From Phycisphaerae bacterium (lineage in GTDB: Bacteria > Planctomycetota > Phycisphaerae > UBA1845 > PWPN01), in contig JAAXZI010000206.1 in NCBI GenBank assembly GCA_012719955.1, positions 1 to 41,303 of the forward strand: a DNA stretch of 41,303 nucleotides. Reading direction: 5' to 3'. The notes below the pieces were generated by a model. The model saw nothing but the letters and a program-made list of their open reading frames with translations. It ran no database searches and was not told the DNA's origin. Shown piece by piece: positions 7,143-15,695 of the stretch (position 1 is the first letter of the stretch; each line of letters starts with the position of its first letter). Position numbers and translations under genes: made by a program.

Positions 7143-9437
7143 ATGTACCCAGCGTCGATGGTGAGTTCCCGTAGCCGGCTGTGCACGGCTTTCGCGCTCA
7201 GTTTGGCCTTGACCGGGATTCTGTCCGCCGGCCATGCGCTGATGGCGGCGGACAGGCCAGCCGTCTCAGAGGCGCTCGCCAAAGACTCGCTTCAGCAGAA
7301 ATGGGAGGACGGGCTGGTCGCCCTGAGCACCGGCCGGTTCAAGCAAGCCTTCAGCCTCATTCACGAGGTCGCCCGGCAGAGTGACGGCAACGAGCGCGTT
7401 CGGCTCGTCGATCAGTGGATCAGCAGTTTCGAGAAGCTCCAGCGGGAGCGCAGCGAGCGGGCTCAGAAGGATTATGAGACCTACGTCGCGTGGGCCAAGG
7501 CAGACATGGCCCAGGAGAAATGGCGATCGGCCATTCGCGCCGCGGGCATGGCCTTCAATGCCGCCGCCGACCAGGACGCCTTCCGGGCCGAGCCGTGGCT
7601 CTTGAAGGTGGTGGAAGGCGCCCAGGCCGCCGCCCAGGAATATGAAGAGAATGCCAAGTGGCTGCAGGCGGCGCGGATTTACGTGCGGCTGGTGGACATC
7701 TTCCCGCGTCGGAAGGAATTCAAGGAGGCCCTGGACCGCTGCCAGGCCCATATCCGCCTCGAATTCACCTATTCGCCGGAATCCGACTGGGAGGCGGCGG
7801 TGGCCCATATCACCCCCGACATGGCCATTGACGCCTTCAACAAGATCGCCACGGAATACATCACCGAGCCCAACTTCAAAGAAGCGGCCGTTGCCGCCCT
7901 CAAGCATGTCCTGCTGATGACGCAGGAAAACAAGATCGCCCGGGTCTTCAAGCGGCTGGAGGATGTGCAGGCGGTTGACGAATTCCGCGACCGCATCAAC
8001 GTTCGGCTCAGGATGGCCCAGGAGCGCGAGGAGCTGACGCACAACGACCTGATCAATCATTTCAAGCGGGTGCTGACGCTCAACCGTGAGACCCAGCTTT
8101 TCCCGCAGACCGTGCTGATTCACGAGTTCGTTCACGGGGCGCTCAAGCCGCTGGATCCCTTCAGCGACATGCTCTGGCCGGCGGACCTCCAGGAGTTCAA
8201 CAAGCACACCCAGGGACGGTTCAGCGGCGTGGGCATTTCCATTCACAAGGACCCCGGGGAGCCGATCAGGGTGGTGTCTCCTCTGGAGGATACTCCGGCC
8301 TATAACGCCGACATCCGGCCCGGAGACCTGATTACGGCCATCAACGGGCAGCCTTCCAAGAAGCTGTCCATCACCGCGGCGGTTCGCGAAATTACCGGCC
8401 CCCCGGGTACCACGGTGACGTTGACCATCAAGCGGCCGGGGGTGGAGAAGGAATTCGACGTCCGGCTGGAGCGGCGCGAGATCACGATTTTCACCATCAA
8501 GGGCTTCGAGCGAGACGAAGCCGGCCGGTGGAAATACATGATCGACCCGGCGAACGGCATCGCCTACCTGCGAATGACCAACTTCACCGAAGGAACCATT
8601 GACGAGTTGAAGGAGATCGTTCGCCGGCTCCGCCAGGATGAAGGCATGCGCGGACTCATTTTCGATCTGCGCGGCAATCCCGGCGGGCCGTTGAAGGCGG
8701 CGGTGGATGTGTCGGATCTGTTCCTGGAAGGCCGTAAGAAGATCGTGGCCACCAAAGACCGGCACGACAAGCCGTGGGAGATGTCCTCTTCCTCGGGTTC
8801 GGCAGGGCATTTCCCCGATTTTCCCATGATCATTCTGGTGAATGGATCGAGCGCCAGCGCCTCGGAGATCGTGGCGGGTGCCCTGCAGGTTCACGGCCGG
8901 GCACTCATCGTCGGCGAGCGATCCTTCGGTAAAGGCAGTGTTCAGCAGGTCTTACGCCTCGGCACGAATCCGGCCTACCTGAAGTTGACCACCGCCAAGT
9001 ACTACCTGCCCAACGGGCGCTGCCTGCATCGCGACGAGGACTCGGTTACCTGGGGCGTGGATCCCGACGTGGAGGTCAAGCTGGTGCCCAAGGAGATCGT
9101 GAAGGTCGCGGAACTGCGGGTCAGCAACGATGTGCTCAAGGGCAAGAACCAGAAGAATCTGACCAAGGATTACCTGAAGAGCATCACCAGCCTCAAACCG
9201 ACCACGAAGCCGGCAGACGACCAGGACGGCGAAGAGAATGGCGATGAGGAGGATCTGGAAGAGGACGAGTGGTTTGACAGTGAGCGGAACGACCCGAACG
9301 AGTACCCGGAGATCGACCCGCAGTTGGAAACGGCCATGGTGCTGATGCGTGTTCGTCTGGCCACCGAGCGCCCCTGGCCCACCCGGGCCGCCGAGGTGGC
9401 GGTTGCCGCGCCGAAGGAGCGAGCCACCCCGAACTGA
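7143..9437 (+). CDS. S41 family C-terminal processing peptidase with PDZ domain
   Basis: 764 residues from the ATG at 7143, which has GAAGGAG at a good distance. An N-terminal signal peptide (residues 1 to about 35) sends it to the periplasm. A long helical, TPR-like segment (about 40-345) precedes a PDZ domain (about 358-450: GVGISIHKD, RPGDLITAINGQP). The S41 core follows with DLRGNPGG, catalytic Ser572 in SASASE and Lys597 in GERSFGKGSVQ; the 25-residue Ser-Lys spacing matches characterised CtpA/Tsp enzymes. The tail holds a strongly acidic run (DGEENGDEEDLEEDEWFD). The helical front is far longer than in ordinary CtpA and may bind partners. Likely role: processing or degrading envelope proteins. 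Confidence 0.92.
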   Translation: MYPASMVSSRSRLCTAFALSLALTGILSAGHALMAADRPAVSEALAKDSLQQKWEDGLVALSTGRFKQAFSLIHEVARQSDGNERVRLVDQWISSFEKLQRERSERAQKDYETYVAWAKADMAQEKWRSAIRAAGMAFNAAADQDAFRAEPWLLKVVEGAQAAAQEYEENAKWLQAARIYVRLVDIFPRRKEFKEALDRCQAHIRLEFTYSPESDWEAAVAHITPDMAIDAFNKIATEYITEPNFKEAAVAALKHVLLMTQENKIARVFKRLEDVQAVDEFRDRINVRLRMAQEREELTHNDLINHFKRVLTLNRETQLFPQTVLIHEFVHGALKPLDPFSDMLWPADLQEFNKHTQGRFSGVGISIHKDPGEPIRVVSPLEDTPAYNADIRPGDLITAINGQPSKKLSITAAVREITGPPGTTVTLTIKRPGVEKEFDVRLERREITIFTIKGFERDEAGRWKYMIDPANGIAYLRMTNFTEGTIDELKEIVRRLRQDEGMRGLIFDLRGNPGGPLKAAVDVSDLFLEGRKKIVATKDRHDKPWEMSSSSGSAGHFPDFPMIILVNGSSASASEIVAGALQVHGRALIVGERSFGKGSVQQVLRLGTNPAYLKLTTAKYYLPNGRCLHRDEDSVTWGVDPDVEVKLVPKEIVKVAELRVSNDVLKGKNQKNLTKDYLKSITSLKPTTKPADDQDGEENGDEEDLEEDEWFDSERNDPNEYPEIDPQLETAMVLMRVRLATERPWPTRAAEVAVAAPKERATPN

Positions 9438-9492
9438 GGGGCGGCGAGTGCGAGCGTTGGCGGGCGTACCGGCGGGCGGTGTCAGGGGCAAC

Positions 9493-9521
9493 TTGACACC
9501 CCGGACCAAGATCGCTAGCCT
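9493..9521 (+). promoter_or_regulatory. Probable promoter of the rpmF-plsX-fab cluster
   Basis: A perfect -35 TTGACA (9493-9498), 17 bases, then TAGCCT (9516-9521), about 140 bp before rpmF. The -35 lies within one arm of a 7-bp hairpin, GGTGTCA/TGACACC (9478-9500), which could act as an operator. Confidence 0.4.
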
Positions 9522-9539
9522 TCTGGGATTGTCTCGGAG

Positions 9540-9589
9540 AGGCTTGCAACAACGGCCTTGAGCAGACGAGAGGCCGGCCTTGCAAGCCT
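9540..9589 (+). promoter_or_regulatory. Leader stem-loop upstream of rpmF
   Basis: AGGCTTGCAA (9540-9549) pairs perfectly over 10 bp with TTGCAAGCCT (9580-9589); an inner CGGCC/GGCCG stem adds five pairs. It lies inside the predicted 5' leader of a ribosomal protein gene, where autoregulatory structures are common. No T-run follows, so it is not a simple terminator. Confidence 0.45.
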
Positions 9590-9665
9590 TCCGTGTCTTT
9601 GGACGGGCCGGGCGGGCCTGTCCGCTAACGTCGGAAATAAACATAAGTGCTGATAGGAACGTAAG

Positions 9666-9851
9666 ATGGTACCTGTAGCCCGATCATCCAAACAGAGGAA
9701 GCGCCAGCGGCGATCGCACCATGCGCTCTCCCGGCCCAACCTAGTGGCCTGCCCCAAATGTAGCGTGGCCAAACTCCCCCATGCGGCCTGCGAGAACTGC
9801 GGCTACGTCAGCAGCGGCGTCGCCCTGGTCATGAAGGATCAGGAGAGTTAA
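9666..9851 (+). CDS. rpmF: Ribosomal protein bL32
   Basis: A 61-residue large-subunit protein of the zinc-binding type: Cys29/Cys32 and Cys42/Cys45 form CPKC and CENC pairs. The N-terminus VPVARSSKQRKRQRRSHH is the typical basic bL32 start that contacts rRNA. Directly upstream of plsX with six bases between, an arrangement found across many bacteria and thought to coordinate ribosome and membrane-lipid synthesis. The DUF177 (YceD) gene that often precedes rpmF is absent. Confidence 0.96.
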   Translation: MVPVARSSKQRKRQRRSHHALSRPNLVACPKCSVAKLPHAACENCGYVSSGVALVMKDQES

Positions 9852-9857
9852 CTCCAC

Positions 9858-10853
9858 ATGCGAATTGGCGTGGACGCTATGGGCGGGGATTATGCGCCCC
9901 AGGCGATCGTGCGCGGTGCGCTCGAAGCGTTGCCGTCGATGAACGGGCACGAACTGGTCCTGATCGGCGACGAGAAGGCCATTCGGCAGGAGCTGGAGCG
10001 GTCTGGCAACAAGGCGGCCGACAAGGTCCAGATTGTCCACACTTCGCAGGTCATCGGGATGGACGAGATTCCCGTAGAGGCCGTCCGCCAGAAGAAGGAC
10101 TCGTCGATTTGCCGGATGGTCCAGATGGCCGCTCGCGGCGAACTGGACGGGGTAATCAGCGCGGGCAATACGGGGGCATTCGCGGCCGCCTCACAGTTGC
10201 GCATGCGGCTGCTGCCGGGCGTTTCGCGCACGGGCATCGCGGTGGTGATTCCATCCTTTACCGGCCCGATCGTCCTGTGTGACGCGGGGGCAAACCTGGC
10301 CCCCAAGCCACACCACCTGGTGCAATACGCGCACATGGCCGGCGCCTATGCCAACCACGTTCTGAAAGTGGCTCGTCCGCGGGGCGCGCTGCTGTCGGTG
10401 GGCGAGGAGGACGTGAAGGGCACCGCGCTGGTGAAGACCGTGCACGAGAAGTTGCGCGCGGACGGGCGGATCAACTTCGTCGGCAACGTGGAAGGGCGCG
10501 ACCTGTTCCGCGGCGGCTGCGACGTGGTGATCACGGACGGTTTCGTGGGCAACATCGTGCTCAAACTCATTGAAGGGCTGGCCGAAGGCCTGTTCAAGAC
10601 CATTGCGAAGGAGATTGCCCTGGCCAGCCCGGAACTGGCCAGAAGCTTTGACCCGGTCATCAAACGCGTCTGGGCCAATCACGATTATGCCGAGTACGGC
10701 GGCGCGCCGCTGCTCGGCGTGGACGGCGCGTGCATCATCTGTCACGGCCGAAGCGATCATGTGGCTATCCGCAACGCGGTCCGGGTGGCCATGGAATACC
10801 TGGACAAGAATGTCAACTCCGTCATCGCGGCCGAGCTGGCGGAGGCCCGATAA
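9858..10853 (+). CDS. plsX: Phosphate acyltransferase PlsX
   Basis: Makes acyl-phosphate from acyl-ACP, the first step of the PlsX-PlsY route to phosphatidic acid, at the cytoplasmic membrane surface. 331 residues, normal for the family, opening with the hallmark RIGVDAMGGDYAP. Further family motifs are SAGNTGAF, VLCDAGAN and TDGFVGNIVLK. AGGAG lies 13 bases before the ATG, within the rpmF end. It is second in the fab cluster, and fabH starts 16 bases after its stop. No plsY is in the window. Confidence 0.96.
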   Translation: MRIGVDAMGGDYAPQAIVRGALEALPSMNGHELVLIGDEKAIRQELERSGNKAADKVQIVHTSQVIGMDEIPVEAVRQKKDSSICRMVQMAARGELDGVISAGNTGAFAAASQLRMRLLPGVSRTGIAVVIPSFTGPIVLCDAGANLAPKPHHLVQYAHMAGAYANHVLKVARPRGALLSVGEEDVKGTALVKTVHEKLRADGRINFVGNVEGRDLFRGGCDVVITDGFVGNIVLKLIEGLAEGLFKTIAKEIALASPELARSFDPVIKRVWANHDYAEYGGAPLLGVDGACIICHGRSDHVAIRNAVRVAMEYLDKNVNSVIAAELAEAR

Positions 10854-10869
10854 ACCTGTGAATTAATCC

Positions 10870-11859
10870 ATGCCAAGAATACCAATGGCCATTCGCGGCA
10901 CAGGCAGTGCCTTGCCCGCTCGGATTATGACTAATGCCGATTTCGAGAAGTTTCTCGACACGTCGGATGAGTGGATTCGCACGCGCTCAGGCATTCGCGA
11001 GCGCCGGATCTGCGAGAAAGGCGAGGACACGCTGACGCTGGCCCGGACGGCCGCCGAGCGGGCCCTGGAGGACGCCAAACTCACCCCTGCCGACCTGGAC
11101 ATGATCGTGGTGGCGACGTGTACGCCGGCTATGCCTCTGCCGTCCACGGGCTGCTTCCTGCAGCATGAGCTGGGCTGCCGACAGATCCCCGCGTTTGACG
11201 TATCGGCGGCCTGCAGCGGGTTCATGTACGGACTGGTGACGGCGGTCAGCTTTCTGGCCAGCGGCCAGTACCGTCATATCCTGGTCATTGGAGCGGAGAC
11301 CATGTCGGCGATCACCGATTTTGAGGATCGCACGACGTGCATTCTGCTGGGCGACGGTGCCGGGGCGGCGGTCATCGGCCCGCCGGACAACGAGATCAGC
11401 GGAGTCTACGACACGTGCCTGGGGGCCGACGGCAGCGGCGCTCAACTGATCTGGGTCCCGGGCGGGGGCTCGCGCGAGCCGGCCAGTCAGAAGACGCTTG
11501 ACGAACGGCTGCATTTTCTCAAGATGAAAGGCCGGGAGGTCTACAAGTTCGCCGTGACCAAGTTCCAGGAGGTCATCCTGGAGGCCCTGGCCCGGGTCAA
11601 CCTGCCGCCATCGGACCTGGCGATGGTCATCCCTCACCAGTCCAACCTGCGGATTATCGAATCGGCCCGTGAAAAGCTGGGTCTGCCGCCCGAGAAGATG
11701 GCGGTGAACATCGATCGTTACGGCAACACATCGGCAGCCTCTATTCCCATCGCCCTGGATGAGGCTCGCCGGAGCGGACGCATCAAGACAGGCGACTGGA
11801 TCATCCTGGCCGGTTTCGGCGCCGGGTTGACCTGGGGGTCAGTTGTGATCCGGCTCTAG
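10870..11859 (+). CDS. fabH: Beta-ketoacyl-ACP synthase III
   Basis: Starts fatty-acid synthesis by condensing acetyl-CoA (or a branched primer) with malonyl-ACP. 329 residues. The thiolase-fold triad is visible: Cys115 in VSAACSGF, His256 in IPHQSN and Asn286 in YGNTSAASIP. The His-Asn spacing of 30 matches E. coli FabH. The nucleotide-binding region begins RGTGSALP. The gene sits between plsX and fabD in one direction. The enzyme could accept other primers; sequence alone does not settle this. Confidence 0.96.
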   Translation: MPRIPMAIRGTGSALPARIMTNADFEKFLDTSDEWIRTRSGIRERRICEKGEDTLTLARTAAERALEDAKLTPADLDMIVVATCTPAMPLPSTGCFLQHELGCRQIPAFDVSAACSGFMYGLVTAVSFLASGQYRHILVIGAETMSAITDFEDRTTCILLGDGAGAAVIGPPDNEISGVYDTCLGADGSGAQLIWVPGGGSREPASQKTLDERLHFLKMKGREVYKFAVTKFQEVILEALARVNLPPSDLAMVIPHQSNLRIIESAREKLGLPPEKMAVNIDRYGNTSAASIPIALDEARRSGRIKTGDWIILAGFGAGLTWGSVVIRL

Positions 11860-11899
11860 GGTTCGATGGACATTGATCGGACCGCAAGGAATTTACCCG

Positions 11900-12907
11900 A
11901 TGCCACGCACAGCGATACTATTCACCGGTCAAGGCGCCCAGTCCGTAGGGATGGGCAAGGACATTGCCGCCGTCTCGTCGGAGGCCGCGGCGGTATTTGA
12001 GCAGGCCAACGAGATCGTCGGCTACGATTTGAAGACCCTCTGCTTTGAAGGGCCGGCCGAAAAGCTCGAGCAGACCGACATTCAGCAGCCGGCTATCTTC
12101 ACCACCAGCGTGGCCATCTGGCGGGCACTGAGCGGGCAGGCCCAAACCGGGGCGAGCCAGCCCGATACCCCGGCGGCCCCCGCCGACGCGTCAGGTTCCG
12201 GCGCTTCGGGAGCGGAGGTTTGGCTGGGTGAAACGCCGGTAGCCATGGCCGGCCTGAGTCTGGGGGAATATACTGCCCTTTTCGCGGCCGGCGCAGTGTC
12301 GTTTGAGGATGCTCTGCGGCTGGTCAAGCGCCGCGGCGAGCTGATGCAGGCGGCCTCACTGGCCGTTCCCAGCGGCATGGTGACCGCCCTGGGACTTGAA
12401 GCGGAGCAAATCGAAGCCATCTGCCGGGAAGCCAGCTCAGCGGGCATCATAAGTCCGGCCAATTTCAACTGTCCCGGCCAGATCGTGCTCTCGGGCGAGA
12501 AAGCGGCTTGCGAGGCGGCGATCAAGCTGATCGAGGCGGCCGGCGGCCGGGCCGTTCCGCTCAAAGTGGCCGGCGCTTTCCATTCCGCGCTGATGAAGCC
12601 GGCGGCGGACGGTCTCTGGGAGATGCTCAACAGCACGACGTTCGCCAGCCCGCGCGTGCCAGTGGTAGCAAACGTCAATTGCCAGTATCATGCCGACCCG
12701 GTTAAGATTCGCCGCTGGCTCGCCGACCAGCTCACCAGCCCGGTGCTTTGGCAAGCGTCTATTGAACGACTGCTGGCCGAGGGCGTGGAGCGGTTTGTCG
12801 AGATCGGACCGGGCCGAGTGCTGACCGGACTGCTGAAGAAGATCGCCCGGGGTGTCCCGGTGATAAACGTGAGCAGCGCGGAAGGCCTGAAGCAGTTTGC
12901 GGTGTAG
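11900..12907 (+). CDS. fabD: Malonyl-CoA:ACP transacylase
   Basis: Transfers malonyl from CoA to ACP. The ATG at 11900 is chosen because AAGGA lies nine bases upstream and the family motif TAILFTGQGAQSVGMG follows at once; 335 residues. Nucleophile Ser120 sits in GLSLGEY and His228 in GAFHSALM; the spacing of 108 matches E. coli (92 and 201). Before the nucleophile there is an unusual low-complexity insert of about 28 residues (Ala/Ser/Gly/Pro-rich, around residues 82-110) absent from standard FabD, making this loop longer than normal. Confidence 0.95.
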   Translation: MPRTAILFTGQGAQSVGMGKDIAAVSSEAAAVFEQANEIVGYDLKTLCFEGPAEKLEQTDIQQPAIFTTSVAIWRALSGQAQTGASQPDTPAAPADASGSGASGAEVWLGETPVAMAGLSLGEYTALFAAGAVSFEDALRLVKRRGELMQAASLAVPSGMVTALGLEAEQIEAICREASSAGIISPANFNCPGQIVLSGEKAACEAAIKLIEAAGGRAVPLKVAGAFHSALMKPAADGLWEMLNSTTFASPRVPVVANVNCQYHADPVKIRRWLADQLTSPVLWQASIERLLAEGVERFVEIGPGRVLTGLLKKIARGVPVINVSSAEGLKQFAV

Positions 12908-12944
12908 GCGGGCGGGTTCTGCCCTGCTCCCACGGGAACGTAGC

Positions 12945-12991
12945 TCGGGTCCCGGGACCCGACACCAGGATCAGCGAAGGTGTGTCGGGTC
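12945..12991 (+). promoter_or_regulatory. Palindrome and alternative hairpin in the fabD-fabG gap
   Basis: TCGGGTCCCGGGACCCGA (12945-12962) is an 18-bp perfect palindrome. Its right half can pair instead with the TCGGGTC downstream (GACCCGACACC with GGTGTGTCGGGTC), giving two competing structures in the 118-bp gap. It could be an attenuator or a processing site. Confidence 0.35.
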
Positions 12992-13025
12992 TGTCGACCT
13001 GACCTGCGTTGAGACGAGGAACGCA

Positions 13026-13778
13026 ATGGCAGCATTGTTGGAAAACCAGGTGGCGTTCGTAACCGGCGGCTCGCGCGGCATCGGCCGGGCGATCTGCCTG
13101 GATCTGAGCGCGGCGGGAGCGACGGTGATTGCCGCCGCCCGCAGCGAGGACCAGCTCACCACGCTGGTCGCGGAGGCCCAGGCGGCCGGGCACACCGGCC
13201 GGATCATTCCCCTGCGTCTGGACGTGACCGACCGGGCGGCCATCGACGCGGCCGTCGAGCAGGTCGTGGAGGGGCACGGGAAAATCGACATTCTGGTAAA
13301 CAACGCCGGCATCACCCGCGACGGGCTGATGATGAGCATGACCGATGAGCAGTTCGACGAAGTCATTACCGCGAACCTGCGGTCGGTCTTCTGGCTCACG
13401 CGGGCGGTCAGCCGGCACATGGTGCGAGCCCGGTACGGGCGGATCATCAATATCAGCAGCGTGTCCGGCGTGATGGGCAATGCCGGACAGGCCAATTATG
13501 CCGCCAGCAAGGCCGGCGTGATCGGCTTCAGCAAGTCCGTGGCCAAGGAGCTGGCCAAGCGCAACATTACCTGCAATGTGGTGGCGCCCGGCTTCATCAC
13601 CACGGACATGACGGACGTGCTGCCCGACAAGGTCAAGGAGGCCGTCAAGCCGCTGATCCCCGCGCAGAAGTTCGGGGACCCGGCGGACATCGCCGCGGCC
13701 GTGACGTTTCTGGCCTCGCCGGCCGCCAAGTATGTCACCGGTCAGGTGCTGGCGGTCGATGGCGGGTTGAGCATGTGA
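13026..13778 (+). CDS. fabG: 3-oxoacyl-ACP reductase
   Basis: NADPH-dependent reduction of 3-oxoacyl-ACP in each elongation cycle. 250 residues from the ATG at 13026, with GAGG upstream. It is a short-chain dehydrogenase: cofactor motif TGGSRGIG near residue 14, NNAG, and catalytic Ser145, Tyr158 and Lys162. The Ser-Tyr-Lys spacing of 13 and 4 is identical to E. coli FabG. The C-terminus VLAVDGGLSM is typical. A longer in-frame start at 12897 overlaps fabD and is rejected. A 118-bp gap with strong secondary structure precedes it. Confidence 0.96.
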   Translation: MAALLENQVAFVTGGSRGIGRAICLDLSAAGATVIAAARSEDQLTTLVAEAQAAGHTGRIIPLRLDVTDRAAIDAAVEQVVEGHGKIDILVNNAGITRDGLMMSMTDEQFDEVITANLRSVFWLTRAVSRHMVRARYGRIINISSVSGVMGNAGQANYAASKAGVIGFSKSVAKELAKRNITCNVVAPGFITTDMTDVLPDKVKEAVKPLIPAQKFGDPADIAAAVTFLASPAAKYVTGQVLAVDGGLSM

Positions 13779-13805
13779 TCCTGAGTTGTTAGGGAGGATA
13801 TGCAA

Positions 13806-14054
13806 GTGACTGTTGAGGAAATCACGGACAAGGTTTTTTCGGTTGTCAGCGAGCAGATGGGCGTGAACAAGGCGGAGATCAACCGCGAGACGTCGTTCAT
13901 CAACGACCTCAACGCCGATTCGCTGGACATCGTCGAGCTGGTCATGGAGTTCGAGGACAACTTCGAGATCAGCATTCCCGATGAAGAGGCGGAGAAGATC
14001 CGCACGGTGGGCCAGGCCATCGACTATATCGTGGAGCACCACAACAAGGGCTGA
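13806..14054 (+). CDS. acpP: Acyl carrier protein
   Basis: Carries acyl chains on a phosphopantetheine arm attached to the Ser of DSLDIVELV (Ser39 with this start). 82 residues, acidic, four-helix family. Start choice: AGGGAGG (13791-13797) is only two bases before the ATG at 13800 but eight before the GTG at 13806, so I prefer GTG; the ATG would add two residues. The gene lies between fabG and fabF, as in many genomes. A hairpin with an 8-bp stem (14095-14112) in the gap to fabF may adjust the ACP to FabF ratio. Confidence 0.95.
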   Translation: MTVEEITDKVFSVVSEQMGVNKAEINRETSFINDLNADSLDIVELVMEFEDNFEISIPDEEAEKIRTVGQAIDYIVEHHNKG

Positions 14055-14094
14055 TGTTTTACCCCGGTCAGGCCCACGTCGTGAGCTGGGTGGC

Positions 14095-14112
14095 TCGCCT
14101 CTCCAGAGGCGA
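14095..14112 (+). promoter_or_regulatory. Hairpin between acpP and fabF
   Basis: TCGCCTCT (14095-14102) and AGAGGCGA (14105-14112) pair perfectly. No T-run follows. It could stabilise the acpP 3' end, since ACP is usually needed in excess over the other proteins of the cluster. Confidence 0.35.
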
Positions 14113-14165
14113 CGAAGGTACGATTGGCAAGTACAACCGAACCCCTTGAGCTAGAAGGTCAGTCG

Positions 14166-15407
14166 ATGCAGAAGCGCCGCGTCGTCATAACAGGTATGGG
14201 GGCCGTGACCCCCCTGGGTGCCTCCGTGGACCTGTACTGGGATGGGCTGGTTTCCGCCCGCAGCGGTATCCGGCCCCTGCAGAACTTTGATTGCTCGAAG
14301 TACGCTTCACGGATTGCCGGCGAATGCCGGGACTTTGACCCGACGAAGTGGTTTGACCACAAGTCCATCAAGCGAATGGACCGGTTCGCCCAATTCGCGC
14401 TCGCCTCGGCCATCCAGGCGGCCAGCGATGCGGGCCTGGATTTCTCCAAGGAAGATCCGTACCGCTGCGGGGTCATCATCGGCTCGGGCATCGGCGGCAT
14501 CCTGGAGCTCCAGGAGCAGCATGTGCGGCTTCGCGAGAAAGGCCCGTCGAAAGTCTCCGCTTTCACCATTCCCAAGCTGATGGTCAACGCCGGCAGCGGC
14601 AATATCTCCATCCACTTCGGGCTGCGTGGTCCGAGCAGCGCGGTGGCAACGGCGTGCGCCTCGGCCACGAACGCGATGGGCGACGCGCTGCGCAGCATCC
14701 AGCGCGGCGAAGCGGAAGTGGTCTTCACCGGCGGCAGCGAAGCGGCGGTGGTGGAGATTTCAGTGGCGGCCTTCAGCTCCATGCACGCCCTGAGCGTCCA
14801 CAACGAGGAACCCGAAAAGGCCAGCCGCCCCTTCGACAAAGACCGGGACGGCTTCGTGATCGGCGAGGGCGCCGGCATTCTGGTGTTTGAAGAGTACGAG
14901 CACGCCCGCCGGCGCGGGGCCCGCATCTACGCCGAAGTGCTCGGCTTTGGCATGAGCGCCGACGGCGGACACATCACCCAGCCCGACGAGAACGGCACCT
15001 GTGCGGCCAAGGCCATGCGCAATTGCCTGGAAGACGCCGGCGCGAGCCTCGAATCCATCGATTACATCAACGCTCACGGCACCAGCACGCCCCTGGGAGA
15101 CGTGGCCGAAACCAAGGCCATCAAACAGGTCTTCGGCGATCTGGCCCCGAAACTGGCCGTCAGCAGCACGAAATCCGCCACCGGCCACCTGCTGGGAGCC
15201 AGCGGCGGCATCGAGTTGATCGCCACCGTGAAGGCCATCGAACAGCGGATCATCCCCCCCACCATCAACCTCGAACATCCCGATCCGGAGTGCGACCTCG
15301 ATTACGTGCCCAACCAGGCGCGCCAGCACCAGGTCCGCCGGGCGATGAGCAACAGCTTCGGATTCGGCGGGCACAATGCCTGCATTCTGGTCGGGCAGCT
15401 CGAGTAG
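14166..15407 (+). CDS. fabF: Beta-ketoacyl-ACP synthase II
   Basis: Condensing enzyme for chain elongation. 413 residues from the ATG at 14166, which has AAGG seven bases upstream; 14124 is an in-frame alternative lacking homology. Catalytic Cys164 (ATACASATNAMGDA) and His304 (NAHGTSTPLGD) nearly coincide with E. coli FabF numbering, and the second His follows in KSATGHLLGASGG. It is the last gene of the rpmF-fab cluster; a strong terminator begins 87 bp after the stop. Confidence 0.96.
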   Translation: MQKRRVVITGMGAVTPLGASVDLYWDGLVSARSGIRPLQNFDCSKYASRIAGECRDFDPTKWFDHKSIKRMDRFAQFALASAIQAASDAGLDFSKEDPYRCGVIIGSGIGGILELQEQHVRLREKGPSKVSAFTIPKLMVNAGSGNISIHFGLRGPSSAVATACASATNAMGDALRSIQRGEAEVVFTGGSEAAVVEISVAAFSSMHALSVHNEEPEKASRPFDKDRDGFVIGEGAGILVFEEYEHARRRGARIYAEVLGFGMSADGGHITQPDENGTCAAKAMRNCLEDAGASLESIDYINAHGTSTPLGDVAETKAIKQVFGDLAPKLAVSSTKSATGHLLGASGGIELIATVKAIEQRIIPPTINLEHPDPECDLDYVPNQARQHQVRRAMSNSFGFGGHNACILVGQLE

Positions 15408-15456
15408 GCCACAGGGGGCTTCAGCGAGGGCTGGTCGCCACGGAGGGTCTGCAGGC

Positions 15457-15489
15457 CATAGAGGACACAGAGGTCACAGAGAAGGGAAT
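15457..15489 (+). repeat. Short AGAGG/CACAGAG direct repeat
   Basis: The stretch contains AGAGGACACAGAGG and then TCACAGAGA, a low-complexity purine-rich sequence of the kind dispersed between genes in environmental genomes. It lies just before the fabF terminator. Confidence 0.35.
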
Positions 15490-15494
15490 AAATG

Positions 15495-15524
15495 GCACCG
15501 GCTCCGGCCGGTGCTTTTTCCTTT
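15495..15524 (+). terminator. Rho-independent terminator of the fab cluster
   Basis: GCACCGGC (15495-15502), loop TCCG, GCCGGTGC (15507-15514), then TTTTTCCTTTT: an 8-bp GC-rich stem directly followed by a T-run. This is the clearest terminator in the window, and it lies between convergent genes. Confidence 0.8.
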
Positions 15525-15542
15525 TGGGGGCGGCAGGCCCTG

Positions 15543-15695
15543 CTATCCGGCGTCCTTCATCCGCCATTCCTGGCAGTTCCAGCACATCTCGAAGTTTCCC
15601 GGCACGCTCTCACCGCACGAAGGGCAGAGCCAGTCCTGCTCCTCTCCCCCGGCCGTTTCCTCCTGCCAAGCCTCCGTCAGCACGTGCAGGGCGTC
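15543..15695 (-). pseudogene. Out-of-frame 3' end of the zinc-ribbon gene
   Basis: After the seven-T run the reading continues in another frame for 50 codons to a TAG at 15543. The translation begins DALHVLTEAWQEE and holds a further zinc ribbon (CPSC, then CWNC within FEMCWNCQEW). These features belong naturally to the C-terminus of the upstream gene, so a single extra T explains the break. Whether the shift is real, a sequencing error or slippage cannot be decided from the sequence. Confidence 0.75.
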
